A DNA stretch of 64,000 bases from VAXT01 sp035318925 (GCA_035318925.1 DATHDS010000025.1:31082-95081), one strand, 5' to 3'; numbered from the stretch's first letter, positions 53,763 to 62,852 are shown. The notes: generated by a model from the letters alone, not told the origin. Made by a program: numbers and translations.

Positions 53763-56700
53763 TCGAGGCTCCAGGACGGTCGGTCCGGAGTGTCCCCCCG
53801 AAACGCGCGCCGGGTGGTCAGCTCGACGGCGACCGCGGCCGCCAGGAGAAGGCCGACGAGCCCGAGCGCATCGAGAGCCCAGGCCGCCTCGAGCCGCAAC
53901 GGGGGCTCGGGCGTCGATCCTCCCGCAGAGAGCCCGACCAGCGTGACCACGAGGCGCGAAAGCAGCAGGCCGAGCGCTCCGCCGGCGACAAGGGCGGCTG
54001 CGCCGAGAACGGCCGCGCGCACGCGGAACTGGCGGCGCAGCGTCTCCGGCCCGACCCCTTGTGCCTCGAGATCGAGGAGCTCGCCCCGCTCGTCGCCCAG
54101 GTCGGCGGCGAAGGCGAGCCAGAGCGCGAGCACTGCCAGCACCAGCGCCGCGAGCGCGGCTGCGCCGAGTATCAGGCTGATCCCGCGCGCGAGAGGATCG
54201 GCTGCCAGCTCGTGCTCGAGCTCACTACGAGAGGCGACGCCGAGCGACGAGAACGGCGCCCCTCCCAGACCGCGCTCAACCTTTTGCGACTGAGCGGCAG
54301 GAACTGCGAGCCAGAGCTCGGTCGGCCTGCCCCGGCCGGACCGGGTCCCGGTGAGCGCGACCGCGAGCCTGCTCTCGTCTGCGACGACGAACCCCTCGCT
54401 TTCTTGCTCGGCGGCGGGAAACCGTCTCGCAACGCCCACGATCCGAGCCTGAACCCGCCCGACGCTGAAATCAAGGACGAGCGCACCTCCCACGCCCGCC
54501 GCGGCTGCGATTCCGGGACTGGCGATCACCCGCAGCGGTCGTCCGTCGGTCGCCTGGCGCCGGCGGACGAGCACGGTCTGGCCACTCGTGAACTCGTATG
54601 AGACGCGAACCTGCCCACGGGCTTCCCGCAGCGCGGCCCCACTCGCGAAGAAGCCTCGCCAGCTCGTCAACCTGCGACCCCGGGCTCTGAGCGGGCCGAG
54701 CACGATCGACCCTTGTGGAATCCTCCCCGCCTGCGAGCTCTCCCCTGCGCGATGTGCGAGCCCGGCAGCCTCACCGGTCGCGACCGAGATCTCGAGCCCG
54801 ATAAGTTTTAAGTGACCCGCCGCCGGAGTCCGCGCAGTCAAGCGGTCGGCCCCACGCTCGGCGAGCCCGAGCAGGACGAGGCGACCGGTCTCAGTCTCGG
54901 CAGCGAGGACGAGCTGCACGGGCGTACCGCTCGCCCTGGCGCGCAGCGAGACCGCGGCGCCGGCCGGCAGCGAGACGCCACGGAGCGACACCGGCGGATC
55001 GGCCCCGACGCGGGCAGCGAGCGTCGAGAGAGGCAGCGCGGCGAAGTCGCGGCGCCAGTGGAGTCCGGCAAAGGCATCGGGCGGCAAGCCGAGCACCGTA
55101 GGGGTGAGGACGCTCGTCCCAGGCCCGGGGACATCGGCGCTCTCCCGGACGACCGGAAAGGACTGAACGCCGGGCGCAATGCGGTCAAACCTCTCAGGCG
55201 TGCCGAGATCGAGCGGGGAGCCCGTTCCGGTTCTCTCGGTGAGTCTGAGGTCCAGCGGGATCGTAAAGGCGGCCTCGTCAGCGGCGCCCTGCTCGAGCGT
55301 TGCCCGATATGCGGTCGCGAACAGCGCCAGCCCGACCGCAACGACGAGGAAGGAAGCGGTGGCCGCTGTCCTGGCAGGGGCCCGCGCGAGCGCGAGCATC
55401 GCGAGACGGAGCGCCGGAGGGCCGCCGCGAGTCAGTCGTTCGGCCGCGCGCATCAGCGGTCCGAGCAGGCGCGCTGCGGCGACGGCTGCAGCAAAGCAGA
55501 CCAACCCCGGTAGGAGCAGCAGGAACGTGACGTCGTTTCCGGATTCGAGCGTCCCGGCGTCGAGAGCACCTCGCGTGAGCCCGATCACGACCACGCCGAC
55601 CGCACCGATCGCGAGGACGTCGAGGATCTGCACCCTACGGCGGGCCGAGGACTCGGGCCCGCGAAGGCTGACGGCAAAGAGAAGAGCCGTGGCGGCAAGC
55701 CAGAGCAACAGCACGAAAACGACGCCAGACGCCGAGGCCGGCCCATGCTGAAGGACGCCGGCCCAAGGCGCGTCAGCCCTGAGAGCGACGATCACGACCG
55801 CAGCCAGGCCGCCGAGGGCGCCGACGATGCCGCCGCTGAGCGTCGTCGCGCCGATCTCCGTACCGACCGCGAGGAGCGACTGCGCTGCGTTCGCACCTCG
55901 CTGGACGAGCCGCCGCCGCTCGGCCGCCAGACCTCGACGAAGGCCCACGGCGGCTACGAGCGCAAACCCCAGGAGAAGTGCGCTGATCTGCCCGCCGATC
56001 AGGTTCAGCCGTTGTCCTGCGACCCGCGTGGTCGTGCGCGCGGCGAGGAGCGCGGCGTCCGGGCCGCCCAGCTTGTACTGGCCCCCTGCCTGGGCGAGCA
56101 CGGTCTGCGCACGAGACTCGCGGGCCAGGACGTCGTCGATCTGCCAGACGTGGACCCCGCTAGGCGCGATCGGCGCGATCCAGCTGTAGACGCGATAGAA
56201 GCTCGCGAGGGTCGGAATCCCGTCGAACGCGTTCGCGCCGTCGGCGAGCAGCCGCGTGGGTTGGCTGCCCGAGCCGCGCGGTCCCGGCTCGAGCCACGGG
56301 CCGAACATGGAGGCGTCACGGACCTCCGCGGTGCCCACTCGCACGAGGTTGATACCGTCCTGCCGCCAGGACGAGTCGGCCCCGGCACCGACCTGGAGCA
56401 CCTCGCAACGCGCGGGCACGCATTCGTCCGGGAGACGTCCCGAGCGAAGTCGAACGAGCCCGGCCAAGCGGTCGAGGCTGGCGAGTTGAACGAGCCGACT
56501 GTCGATCACGAGCTCGCGGAAAAAAGTCCCGGCGAGCGGCTCGCGAGACGTCAGCGGGGAGAGCACGCGCCTCACGTCGCGAGCGGCCGAGCCATACCTC
56601 TGGCCAGGAGGCAGGCCGAACGAGTCCACGCGAAAGCTTCGCTCGCTCGCGGGCAGCTTCGCGAGCTCGGACTGCACGGCCCGATCCTTCGCGACGAGAC

Positions 56701-56881
56701 CGGCGCCGAGCACGGCGACGAGCATCGCGGTTGCGCCGGCTACTCCAACTGCGAGGAGGAGCGACCGGCCCGGCCGGGCCCGCAAGCGCGCGGCGGCGAC
56801 GGCTGCCGGAGCAACGGCGCGCCGAGTGAAGCGCCAACGGCCAGGCCGCGTCGACGCGGCCGCTGCGGCGCGTTCGCTCAC
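53759..56881 (-). CDS. FtsX-like ABC permease
   Basis: The protein has 1,040 residues. It has an N-terminal helix (LLLAVGVAGATAMLVAVLGAG), a large exported domain, a middle group of helices (SALLLGFALVAAVGLRRGLA; FLLLLPGLVCFAAAVAAARL; ATASFLVVAVGLALFATAYR), a second exported domain and C-terminal helices (ALAALVLAVLALWLAFAADL, then DERGELLDLEAQG). The internal duplication matches the permease of the 45.3-kb operon, although sequence identity is low. It overlaps the CGNR regulator gene and the ATPase gene by 4 nt each, so all three form one operon. Confidence 0.9.
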   Translation of the reverse strand: MSERAAAAASTRPGRWRFTRRAVAPAAVAAARLRARPGRSLLLAVGVAGATAMLVAVLGAGLVAKDRAVQSELAKLPASERSFRVDSFGLPPGQRYGSAARDVRRVLSPLTSREPLAGTFFRELVIDSRLVQLASLDRLAGLVRLRSGRLPDECVPARCEVLQVGAGADSSWRQDGINLVRVGTAEVRDASMFGPWLEPGPRGSGSQPTRLLADGANAFDGIPTLASFYRVYSWIAPIAPSGVHVWQIDDVLARESRAQTVLAQAGGQYKLGGPDAALLAARTTTRVAGQRLNLIGGQISALLLGFALVAAVGLRRGLAAERRRLVQRGANAAQSLLAVGTEIGATTLSGGIVGALGGLAAVVIVALRADAPWAGVLQHGPASASGVVFVLLLWLAATALLFAVSLRGPESSARRRVQILDVLAIGAVGVVVIGLTRGALDAGTLESGNDVTFLLLLPGLVCFAAAVAAARLLGPLMRAAERLTRGGPPALRLAMLALARAPARTAATASFLVVAVGLALFATAYRATLEQGAADEAAFTIPLDLRLTERTGTGSPLDLGTPERFDRIAPGVQSFPVVRESADVPGPGTSVLTPTVLGLPPDAFAGLHWRRDFAALPLSTLAARVGADPPVSLRGVSLPAGAAVSLRARASGTPVQLVLAAETETGRLVLLGLAERGADRLTARTPAAGHLKLIGLEISVATGEAAGLAHRAGESSQAGRIPQGSIVLGPLRARGRRLTSWRGFFASGAALREARGQVRVSYEFTSGQTVLVRRRQATDGRPLRVIASPGIAAAAGVGGALVLDFSVGRVQARIVGVARRFPAAEQESEGFVVADESRLAVALTGTRSGRGRPTELWLAVPAAQSQKVERGLGGAPFSSLGVASRSELEHELAADPLARGISLILGAAALAALVLAVLALWLAFAADLGDERGELLDLEAQGVGPETLRRQFRVRAAVLGAAALVAGGALGLLLSRLVVTLVGLSAGGSTPEPPLRLEAAWALDALGLVGLLLAAAVAVELTTRRAFRGDTPDRPSWSLE

Positions 56882-57429
56882 GCCCGTGCCTTTCGTCGAC
56901 GGTAGGCCCTGGTCTTCGCGCGGTTACCGCAGATCGACATCGAGCACCAGCGCGCCGAGCGATTCCTCGAGTAGTCGTAGTAGCTCCATCGGCACTGACG
57001 GCATGCCTTCAGCCGCCGCCAGCTCCCGTCGAGCATCGCTGCCATCGCGACGGCGACGATGTGGCCAAGAGCGCTGTCGACGCCGGCCGCCTCCGGCTCC
57101 AACTTCACCTGTCCTGCCGGCGTCATCAGGATCGACAGCCTGGCGGCGCGGGCGGCCCGGTTGATCGCAGCGACTGCGTCGGGCGGCGTCGCGAAGCCGT
57201 TGTTCCCTCGCAGGAGAGAGCGCAGCGCCTCGCGGAGCTCGAGCGCACGAGCGAGGTCGGTGAGCTTCGATCTCGCAACCTTGACCGGAAGGTGTTCGCC
57301 GAGCCAATCGCGCAGATCCGCCGGCGACCCGAGCAGCTCGCGCCCATGCTCGTGATCAACCGTGTTCACGAACAACTGCACGAGTCGCAGCGGCTCGGGA
57401 GCAGCTTTGGGAATGTCATAACGCGGCAC
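56878..57429 (-). CDS. CGNR zinc-finger (ABATE-domain) regulator
   Basis: The protein has 183 residues. An N-terminal ABATE-type region is seen in LVQLFVNTVDHEHGRELLGS and LRDWLGEH. The C-terminal CGNR zinc finger is complete: CRQCRWSYYDYSRNRSARWC, then SMSICGNRAKTRAYRRRK. These proteins are thought to be ligand-sensing transcription regulators. It is the first gene of an operon with the FtsX permease and dual ATPase and probably controls it. Confidence 0.92.
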   Translation of the reverse strand: MPRYDIPKAAPEPLRLVQLFVNTVDHEHGRELLGSPADLRDWLGEHLPVKVARSKLTDLARALELREALRSLLRGNNGFATPPDAVAAINRAARAARLSILMTPAGQVKLEPEAAGVDSALGHIVAVAMAAMLDGSWRRLKACRQCRWSYYDYSRNRSARWCSMSICGNRAKTRAYRRRKARA

Positions 57430-57525
57430 GACGCCATCCTCTAACCAGCAGCACAGCCACCGATTCTGCCGGGCAGACGTCTCAGACGCAACACCACCGT
57501 TTGTCTATTGCCGGTGTACATCAGA

Positions 57526-57557
57526 GGGGACGGCTAGGCGATCGCCTAGCCGTCCCC
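57526..57557. terminator. Perfect 32-bp palindrome, probable terminator
   Basis: A fully self-complementary 32-bp sequence (arm GGGGACGGCTAGGCGA) lies 10 nt past the HAF-protein stop on the minus strand. It has no loop on paper and no T-tract, but as RNA would form a very stable hairpin. It also separates this gene from the CGNR operon downstream. Confidence 0.6.
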
Positions 57558-57567
57558 ATGTGCTCGG

Positions 57568-58914
57568 TCAGCGCCCGAGATCTTCTCGGCGCACGCCCGA
57601 ACGGGCCATGATGCTGCTGATCGCGTCCCAGGAAACCACGCGCGCCTTGTGCGCACGGGTCGACGCGGCCGTCCGGCTCATGATCGAGCTCGGCGCCAGC
57701 GGATTTGCGAGGAAGGGGACACTCCTCCCCGTCCCTTGCTGGACGGCCTCACCGGTGATCTGGCCGAAGTCGTTGATGTCGTTGGCGGCGCAAAGATGCC
57801 CCGAATAGTCGGGCGCGAGCTCATTGAGGTCGCTCATGACGCCGTGCTCCCAGATGAACGCCCGGCACGCGAAGCCCGCCGAGTACGACACACCCACGAC
57901 TTGGCGATCCTCGTTGATGCCCAGCGCCTGGCTGAACGGATCGTCCCCGAGGGAGCCGAGATCGATGATCCGCCCCGGCTTGGTCGAGAGGAACGCGCGC
58001 GGGCGGAACGAGCCGCCGTCAGCGGCCGACCGGTTCGCGAAGCCGACGATGTCGCCCTTGCGGTTGATCGCCATCGGCGTGTTCCAGGCGACGCCGCCCA
58101 GATCGCCGATATTGATCGGTACGCCGTTCTCCCAGAGGACCGAGTGCCTCGCGCTGAACCGGCCGAACGCCCGGTCGCAGCTACCCGAGATGCCGACGAC
58201 TTGGCCCTTGTCGTTGATCGCCGTCGCTGAGGTCGCCGAGTCGCCGAGCAGAGGCGGGAGCGGTTGAACGTCGTCTTCGCCAGGCCCCCAGATCACCGCC
58301 AGGAACTGAAGAACCTGCGGGGAGACACACGTCGGATCGTGCACGCTGTTCTCGGCCCAGCCGACGGTCTGCAGGTGGTTGTTGGTACCTGTCGCGAAGC
58401 TGTTGTACCCGCCGAGCGTGTCGAGCGCCCGCTTGTTCCCGTTCTGCCAGACGAAGCCCGAGCAGTTGTGCCTCGACTGCGTGAAGAAGTACCCGCAGCT
58501 CCAGATCTCATTGAGCGGGTTGAGCTCGTCGGTCTCGGCGATGCCGCTGATCACGCCGAGCTCGTTCTTCACCGGCCAGAGAACGGCGCTGTTCGTCCCC
58601 GGCCCGCCGAACGTCCCAAGGTCGGTGACCGAGCCGAAGCGCCACAGGGCTGCGTGGAGATCGCCCGTCGCGATCGTGGAGTGGCCGACAACCCAGTCCG
58701 TGTTGTTGACGCTCGTGCCGACGCCGTAGCTGCCTCCGAGCGACCCGAGCTCCTGGACCTCGTAGCCCGGCGTCGTTTGATGTGAGGCGCCCGATGCGCC
58801 GGTGACTAGCATCGCCGCGACTAGGAGCGCCACGAGAACCCCGGCGAGAACAACGCTTGCAGATGCCGGCCTCCGGCGCGTCACGGTTGGACGAGATGAT
58901 CCAAACTTGTCCAT
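57568..58914 (-). CDS. Secreted HAF-repeat protein
   Basis: The ATG at 58914 follows GGGAGGGAG at good distance; an upstream ATG at 58935 would overlap that ribosome site. The 448-residue product has a signal segment (VVLAGVLVALLVAAMLVTGA). Repeated blades of the HAF type follow, recognised by LGSLGGSYGVG, LGTFGGPGTNSAVLW, LDTLGGYNSFATGTN, IGDLGGVAWNTPMAIN and LGSLGDDPFSQALGIN, usually followed by a VVG strand. It probably forms a beta-propeller outside the cell. Four or more cysteines suggest disulfides. The function of this family is unknown. Confidence 0.87.
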   Translation of the reverse strand: MDKFGSSRPTVTRRRPASASVVLAGVLVALLVAAMLVTGASGASHQTTPGYEVQELGSLGGSYGVGTSVNNTDWVVGHSTIATGDLHAALWRFGSVTDLGTFGGPGTNSAVLWPVKNELGVISGIAETDELNPLNEIWSCGYFFTQSRHNCSGFVWQNGNKRALDTLGGYNSFATGTNNHLQTVGWAENSVHDPTCVSPQVLQFLAVIWGPGEDDVQPLPPLLGDSATSATAINDKGQVVGISGSCDRAFGRFSARHSVLWENGVPINIGDLGGVAWNTPMAINRKGDIVGFANRSAADGGSFRPRAFLSTKPGRIIDLGSLGDDPFSQALGINEDRQVVGVSYSAGFACRAFIWEHGVMSDLNELAPDYSGHLCAANDINDFGQITGEAVQQGTGRSVPFLANPLAPSSIMSRTAASTRAHKARVVSWDAISSIMARSGVRREDLGR

Positions 58915-58983
58915 TAGCTTCTCCCTCCCTGGCATAACGCCACTCGATCCGCGCAGTGTGTGCCTGGGCGGGCGTGGGCATTC

Positions 58984-59061
58984 GCCAGATCCGGACGAGT
59001 CAGTCCTGACCGGCCCTCGTCCGCCCGCGGCCTCTCAAACCTCTGGTCGTCCGGATCTGGC
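58984..59061. repeat. 78-bp element with 15-bp perfect terminal inverted repeats
   Basis: The arms GCCAGATCCGGACGA (58984-58998) and its exact complement (59047-59061) enclose 48 bp. The element lies in the divergent promoter region of the HAF and NTF2-like genes. It has the form of a tiny MITE or a large operator hairpin; I saw no flanking target duplication. Confidence 0.55.
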
Positions 59062-59128
59062 TAGACGCCACGCCGCACCCCGTGCAGGCTAGGGACCGCA
59101 GTAGAGCGATCGGCAAAGGAGGCTCGGC

Positions 59129-59470
59129 ATGGACGACGCACAAGCGCTAACGCGCCTGAACAATCAGTTCATCGAGGCGTTCAAGCTCGCGTCATGGGAA
59201 GTGCTCGAGCCGGTCCTGTCGCCGTCCTTCCGTTACCTCGACGGGGCAACCGGGGAGCTCTGGCCTCAAGAACGGTACGTCGCGAGCCTTCGTTCCAGTC
59301 CGTCGCCGACACTGTCATTCGATCAGGTTTCTATCCATGTTGACGGCGACACGGCGGTCGTCTCGGCTCGTACGAACCGCACGCCAGGCCAGTTCAGCCG
59401 CTACGTCGATACCTATGAACGACGCGCAGATGGATGGAAATGCGTCCACGCTTGCGTCTGGCCGCTTTAG
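59129..59470 (+). CDS. NTF2-like/SnoaL-type small protein (DUF4440-like)
   Basis: The protein has 113 residues with the cone-shaped NTF2 fold pattern: an N-terminal helix (LTRLNNQFIEAFKLASW), VLSPSFRYLDG, QERYVASL, VDGDTAVVSARTN and a final YVDTYERRADGWKCVHA strand pair. An AAAGGAGG ribosome site precedes the ATG. Such proteins are small-ligand binders or enzymes of varied function; none can be named here. Confidence 0.82.
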   Translation: MDDAQALTRLNNQFIEAFKLASWEVLEPVLSPSFRYLDGATGELWPQERYVASLRSSPSPTLSFDQVSIHVDGDTAVVSARTNRTPGQFSRYVDTYERRADGWKCVHACVWPL

Positions 59471-59593
59471 CGCAGACGTAAGCGACCTCTCGTCGGAATG
59501 CGCGCCCCGATGCGCGCGTCCTGCGGGCGATCATTCCCCAGCTCGCCCTCTTCATTGAGAAGTGACGGCCCTGACTGACGAAGGAGGGAAATC

Positions 59594-59863
59594 ATGTACG
59601 CAGCCCTCGTGACATTGACGATCGACCCGGACCAGGCACCTGCCGCAGCTAACGCGCTCGTCGACGAAATCCTGCCCAAGGTCCGCTCTGCCTCTGGCTT
59701 CGTCGCCGGCTACTGGCTCGAGCCCGCCCACGGCGAGGGGTTCTCGATGATCCTGTTCGAGACGGAGGAGCACACCATGCAACTCCGCCCGTGAGCAGCT
59801 GGGACGCCCCCCGGCGTCACGATCAACAGTGTCGAGTTTCGGCGAGTAGCGGCCACCGCCTAA
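59594..59863 (+). pseudogene. ABM-type (dimeric alpha/beta barrel) protein, frameshifted
   Basis: The first 60 residues read as a small ABM-like domain (MYAALVTLTIDPDQAPAAAN, then GFVAGYWLEPAHGEGFSMIL). The frame ends at 59794, but the expected tail continues in two other frames: ATPPVSSWDAP, then GVTINSVEFRRVAATA, stopping at 59863. One missing base near 59780 and one extra C in the CCCCCC run near 59808 would restore it. It may be a real pseudogene or an assembly artefact. An AAGGAGGG site precedes the ATG. Confidence 0.7.
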
Positions 59864-60008
59864 GGTGCAGCCGAAGTCCGGCCGCCCCGCGTAAACGACG
59901 TCTGCACGCGCGTAGGTCCTCGTTCGTCGCGAAGCTGTCCGACCAAGCGCGATCGGGCATGTCCGGATCCGGCCGGTACGGCAGCCTGTCGGCAGCTATA
60001 TCTGCGGC

Positions 60009-61424
60009 ATGGATTCGTTCGGTGCCGTCCTGACGACCGGAATCTACTGTCGGCCGGGGTGCGGCGCGCGCCCTCGCTCCGAGAACGTGACGGCGTTCCA
60101 GCTTGCAGCAGCGGCGGAGGCGGCGGGCTTTCGAGCCTGCTATCAGTGTCGTCCGTATCGATGGCCGCAGTCGGTCTCTTGGACCGGGCCGGAGCTCGTC
60201 TGTCGCGCCGTGCGCTTGATCCTCGGTGGTGCGCTCGACCGGGCCAACGAGGAGCAACTCGGAGCGCGCCTCGGTATCTCGGCACGGCATCTGCGTCGCT
60301 TGTTCACCTCGCATCTCGGTGTGACGCCTGACGGGCTGGCACGGTCGGCACGTGCTCACTTCGCCCGGCGCCTGCTCGATGACACCGACGTGTCGATGAT
60401 CGAGATCGCGTTGGCGACCGGATTCGGGAGCGTCCGCCAGTTCAATCGCGCCTGCCAGGAGATCTTTCGGGCCTCGCCACGCGAGCTCCGCGCCAAGCGG
60501 CGCAAGGCCGATCGCCTGGTCGTCGACGGCGGTCTCCCGCTGAGGCTCGGCTTCCGCGGCGCACTCGACTGGGCGTCGGTGGTTGGCTACTTCGCGGCGC
60601 GGGCAATCCCGGGCGTCGAGCACGTTTCGGGGCACACCTACCGCCGGACGATCATCATCGACGGCGATCCTGGCGTGCTCGAGCTGTCCCCGGGTGGCGA
60701 TGATTACATCCTGCTGATCGCGCACCTCCCGCACTGGGAGCAGTTGATCCACGTGGTCGGCCGGGCTCGTCGGATCGCGAACCTCGACCTCGATCTCGAC
60801 GAGCCGACCGGTCATCTCGCCGGCGATCCGACGATGCGCCAGCTCCTTCGAGCCCGCCCCGGTCTCCGCACCCCAGGAACTTGGGACCCGTTCGAGACAG
60901 GCGTGCGGGCGATCATTGGCCAACAGGTGACGGTCGCCGCCGCGAACACGATCGCCGGCCGGCTCGTCGAACGGCTCGGAACACCAGTCCCCGGCCTCCA
61001 GCAGGTCGGCCTCACACACACGTTTCCCGAGGCGCGGACGCTGGCGACCGCGGATTTCGCGGGGCTGGGCTTGATACGCGCGCGGCAGGAGGCGATCCGT
61101 TCCTTCGCACGCGCCGTTGCTGACGACGAGCTTCGGCTCGATGGCAGCGTCAGCCTCCACGAGCTAATCGACTCGATCACTCTGATCGACGGGCTCGGAG
61201 CGTGGACGGCCCACTACCTCGCGCTCCGGCTGGGTGAACCCGACGCCTTCCCGATCACCGACGTAGGGCTGAGGCGTGCGCTCACGCGCTTCGCGCCGGG
61301 ATCAGGAGCGGCGCTTCCGACGCTCGTCGAACGGTGGCGGCCTTGGCGAGCGCTAGCGGCGACACACCTGTGGATGGCCGATGGCGCGCATCGGCCGACC
61401 GCCGTCCGGATGCGCGCGGCATGA
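60009..61424 (+). CDS. alkA: Ada-AlkA fusion: alkylation-repair regulator/DNA glycosylase
   Basis: The protein has 471 residues. The N-terminal Ada zinc domain has its four cysteines (Cys14, Cys18, Cys44, Cys47; IYCRPGC and ACYQC) spaced nearly as in E. coli Ada, so it can take methyl from phosphotriesters. An AraC-type HTH follows (about 60-165, QLGARLGISARHLRRLF). The AlkA glycosylase part (about 175-471) contains the helix-hairpin-helix and the catalytic Asp in ITDVGLRRAL (about 418). The O6-methylguanine transferase domain is absent. The start appears about ten residues shorter than usual. It is coupled by ATGA to the next gene. Confidence 0.93.
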   Translation: MDSFGAVLTTGIYCRPGCGARPRSENVTAFQLAAAAEAAGFRACYQCRPYRWPQSVSWTGPELVCRAVRLILGGALDRANEEQLGARLGISARHLRRLFTSHLGVTPDGLARSARAHFARRLLDDTDVSMIEIALATGFGSVRQFNRACQEIFRASPRELRAKRRKADRLVVDGGLPLRLGFRGALDWASVVGYFAARAIPGVEHVSGHTYRRTIIIDGDPGVLELSPGGDDYILLIAHLPHWEQLIHVVGRARRIANLDLDLDEPTGHLAGDPTMRQLLRARPGLRTPGTWDPFETGVRAIIGQQVTVAAANTIAGRLVERLGTPVPGLQQVGLTHTFPEARTLATADFAGLGLIRARQEAIRSFARAVADDELRLDGSVSLHELIDSITLIDGLGAWTAHYLALRLGEPDAFPITDVGLRRALTRFAPGSGAALPTLVERWRPWRALAATHLWMADGAHRPTAVRMRAA

Positions 61425-61825
61425 GCACGGGTGGTGCGCAGCCAACCACCGCCGAGCAAGGTGTGCTCGATCTCCGCACGTACAGGCTCGTGCCGGATGG
61501 CCGTGACGAGTTCGATCGCCTCTTGCGGGAGGGAGCGCTGCCGATGCTCCGCCGCGCCGGCATTCAGGTCGTGGGTTACGGCCCTTCGCTCGTTGACGAG
61601 CACCACTACTTCCTCGCACGTTCCTTCTCGTCGAGAGCGCAGCGTGAACAGCAGCTCGGCGTGTTCTACGGCAGCGACGAATGGCGCGAGAACTTCGACG
61701 CCCCGGTGATGGGCCTGATCGAGAGCCACCATGTTGTGGTCGTTCCGCTGACGGCACGCACCGAGCAGACGCTTACCGCTGCGCTGCTCTCGGAGCCGCC
61801 TCGCGCCCACCCTCCGTCGAATTGA
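61421..61825 (+). CDS. NIPSNAP-like small protein
   Basis: The ATG overlaps the alkA stop (ATGA). The 134-residue protein resembles NIPSNAP/dimeric-barrel proteins: VLDLRTYRLVPDGRDEFDRL, LPMLRRAGIQVVGYG, DEHHYFLARSFSS and REQQLGVFYGSDEWR. Its function is unknown. Coupling to alkA suggests co-expression during alkylation stress, but that is inference. Confidence 0.83.
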   Translation: MSTGGAQPTTAEQGVLDLRTYRLVPDGRDEFDRLLREGALPMLRRAGIQVVGYGPSLVDEHHYFLARSFSSRAQREQQLGVFYGSDEWRENFDAPVMGLIESHHVVVVPLTARTEQTLTAALLSEPPRAHPPSN

Positions 61826-61839
61826 AGTACGGCTTACGT

Positions 61840-62055
61840 GGTCGAGACGTATGGTGTTTGCGACGACTCCGCGCGGGAATTGGTCTACTCCGACCTGTTT
61901 CAGTGGCGTCGTCGAGCCGTTCTCAGAGAACCGCTACCGACGCCGACGAGAACGGGACGTATCAGAAGGATCACCTCATTGATCAGGCCGCGCTGGATCC
62001 AGGTCCGCACCAGCGTCCCGCTACCGGTGATGTGGAAGTCCAGGGACGACGCGTC
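61840..62055 (-). pseudogene. RibD/dihydrofolate-reductase-family C-terminal fragment
   Basis: On the minus strand SLDFHITGSGTLVRTWIQRG, then LINEVILLIRPVLVGVG matches the C-terminal half of RibD/DHFR-like reductases. It stops at 61900, and the rest of the domain continues in another frame (ENGSTTPLKQVG, then FPRGVVANT). The N-terminal half is missing. It converges on the NIPSNAP-like gene. Confidence 0.6.
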
Positions 62056-62468
62056 GCAACGTGATTCGCGCCATCTGCGGTCTGACCACGTTCACGAGAT
62101 GCCGCCGAGGGCGCTGGGAAGCCGCGCCTGAAAGTCGAACACGCCCACCCACCTTGGGCGAAGGTCGATCCCTGGCCATCAGCGTGCCAGGCTGATCGAT
62201 CTCGCCGAGATACGCGCGAGCTGCTTCGTCGCCCAGGTAGCGTCGTGACGGATGCCCTCCACCTCGCTGATGGGTCACTCGCCCGCGCTCGCCATGCCGG
62301 GAATCTTCATCCCCGAGGCGCGCTACCCCTTGGGCAGACGCAACTCCGCGCGCAACCGCCCCGCCACTTTTTTTGAAGCAGGCTCCCCACCCACCCCCTC
62401 TCGCCTTCTCCCCCGGTCCGCGAAATGGGACTGGCTTTTTCGTGAGTTTCGAGGCACTGTCATGACCG
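62056..62468. other. 413-bp stretch without an intact gene
   Basis: Short frames here look like no protein family. It probably contains more decayed sequence upstream of the reductase fragment. A TTTTTTT run at 62369-62375 is unusual in this GC-rich DNA. Nothing else is supported. Confidence 0.35.
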
Positions 62469-62852
62469 ATGTCACGCCGAGGACGACCCCGAGCCGCGAC
62501 GCACGAGCAGGTCGAGCAGGTTCGCTCGCTGGCCGCCGAGGCAGTGAGCGAGCGGAAGATCGCGGAGATCGTCTTCGGCGATGCCCGCTACCGAGGCCGG
62601 GTTGAGCGCCTTCTCCGCACTCGAAGCTCATCGCCCGCGGACGAGCTTCCTGGTGGCGACAACGGCAGCGGGGCGGAGGAGCAAGAACTGCCTTCGACCC
62701 GCGAGTTGCTCAACCGCCATCGACGACGACTCGCAAACGCAGGCGAGCTGCCCTCGCTGAAGGAGATCGAGCTGCTGCTCAAGCTCGAGCGGCAGCTCGA
62801 GGCAAAGGAGACACTCGAGCGCCTACGCGCGCTCATGCGCGAGGTCAGCTAA
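62469..62852 (+). CDS. Uncharacterised protein with HTH-like N-terminus
   Basis: The protein has 127 residues. The start MSRRGRPRAATHEQ with VSERKIAEIVFGDARYRGRV resembles the helix-turn-helix that ends serine recombinases, but no catalytic domain precedes it. The C-terminal half is a strongly charged Leu-rich helix (ELPSLKEIELLLKLERQLE, then AKETLERLRALMREV), likely a coiled coil. It has the look of a phage or mobile-element protein. No ribosome site is obvious. Confidence 0.55.
   Translation: MSRRGRPRAATHEQVEQVRSLAAEAVSERKIAEIVFGDARYRGRVERLLRTRSSSPADELPGGDNGSGAEEQELPSTRELLNRHRRRLANAGELPSLKEIELLLKLERQLEAKETLERLRALMREVS

Noticed and set aside
53699..56905. Long plus-strand frames opposite the second FtsX permease
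   Set aside because: They have no recognisable domain; the minus-strand permease has proper helices and 4-nt overlaps on both sides.
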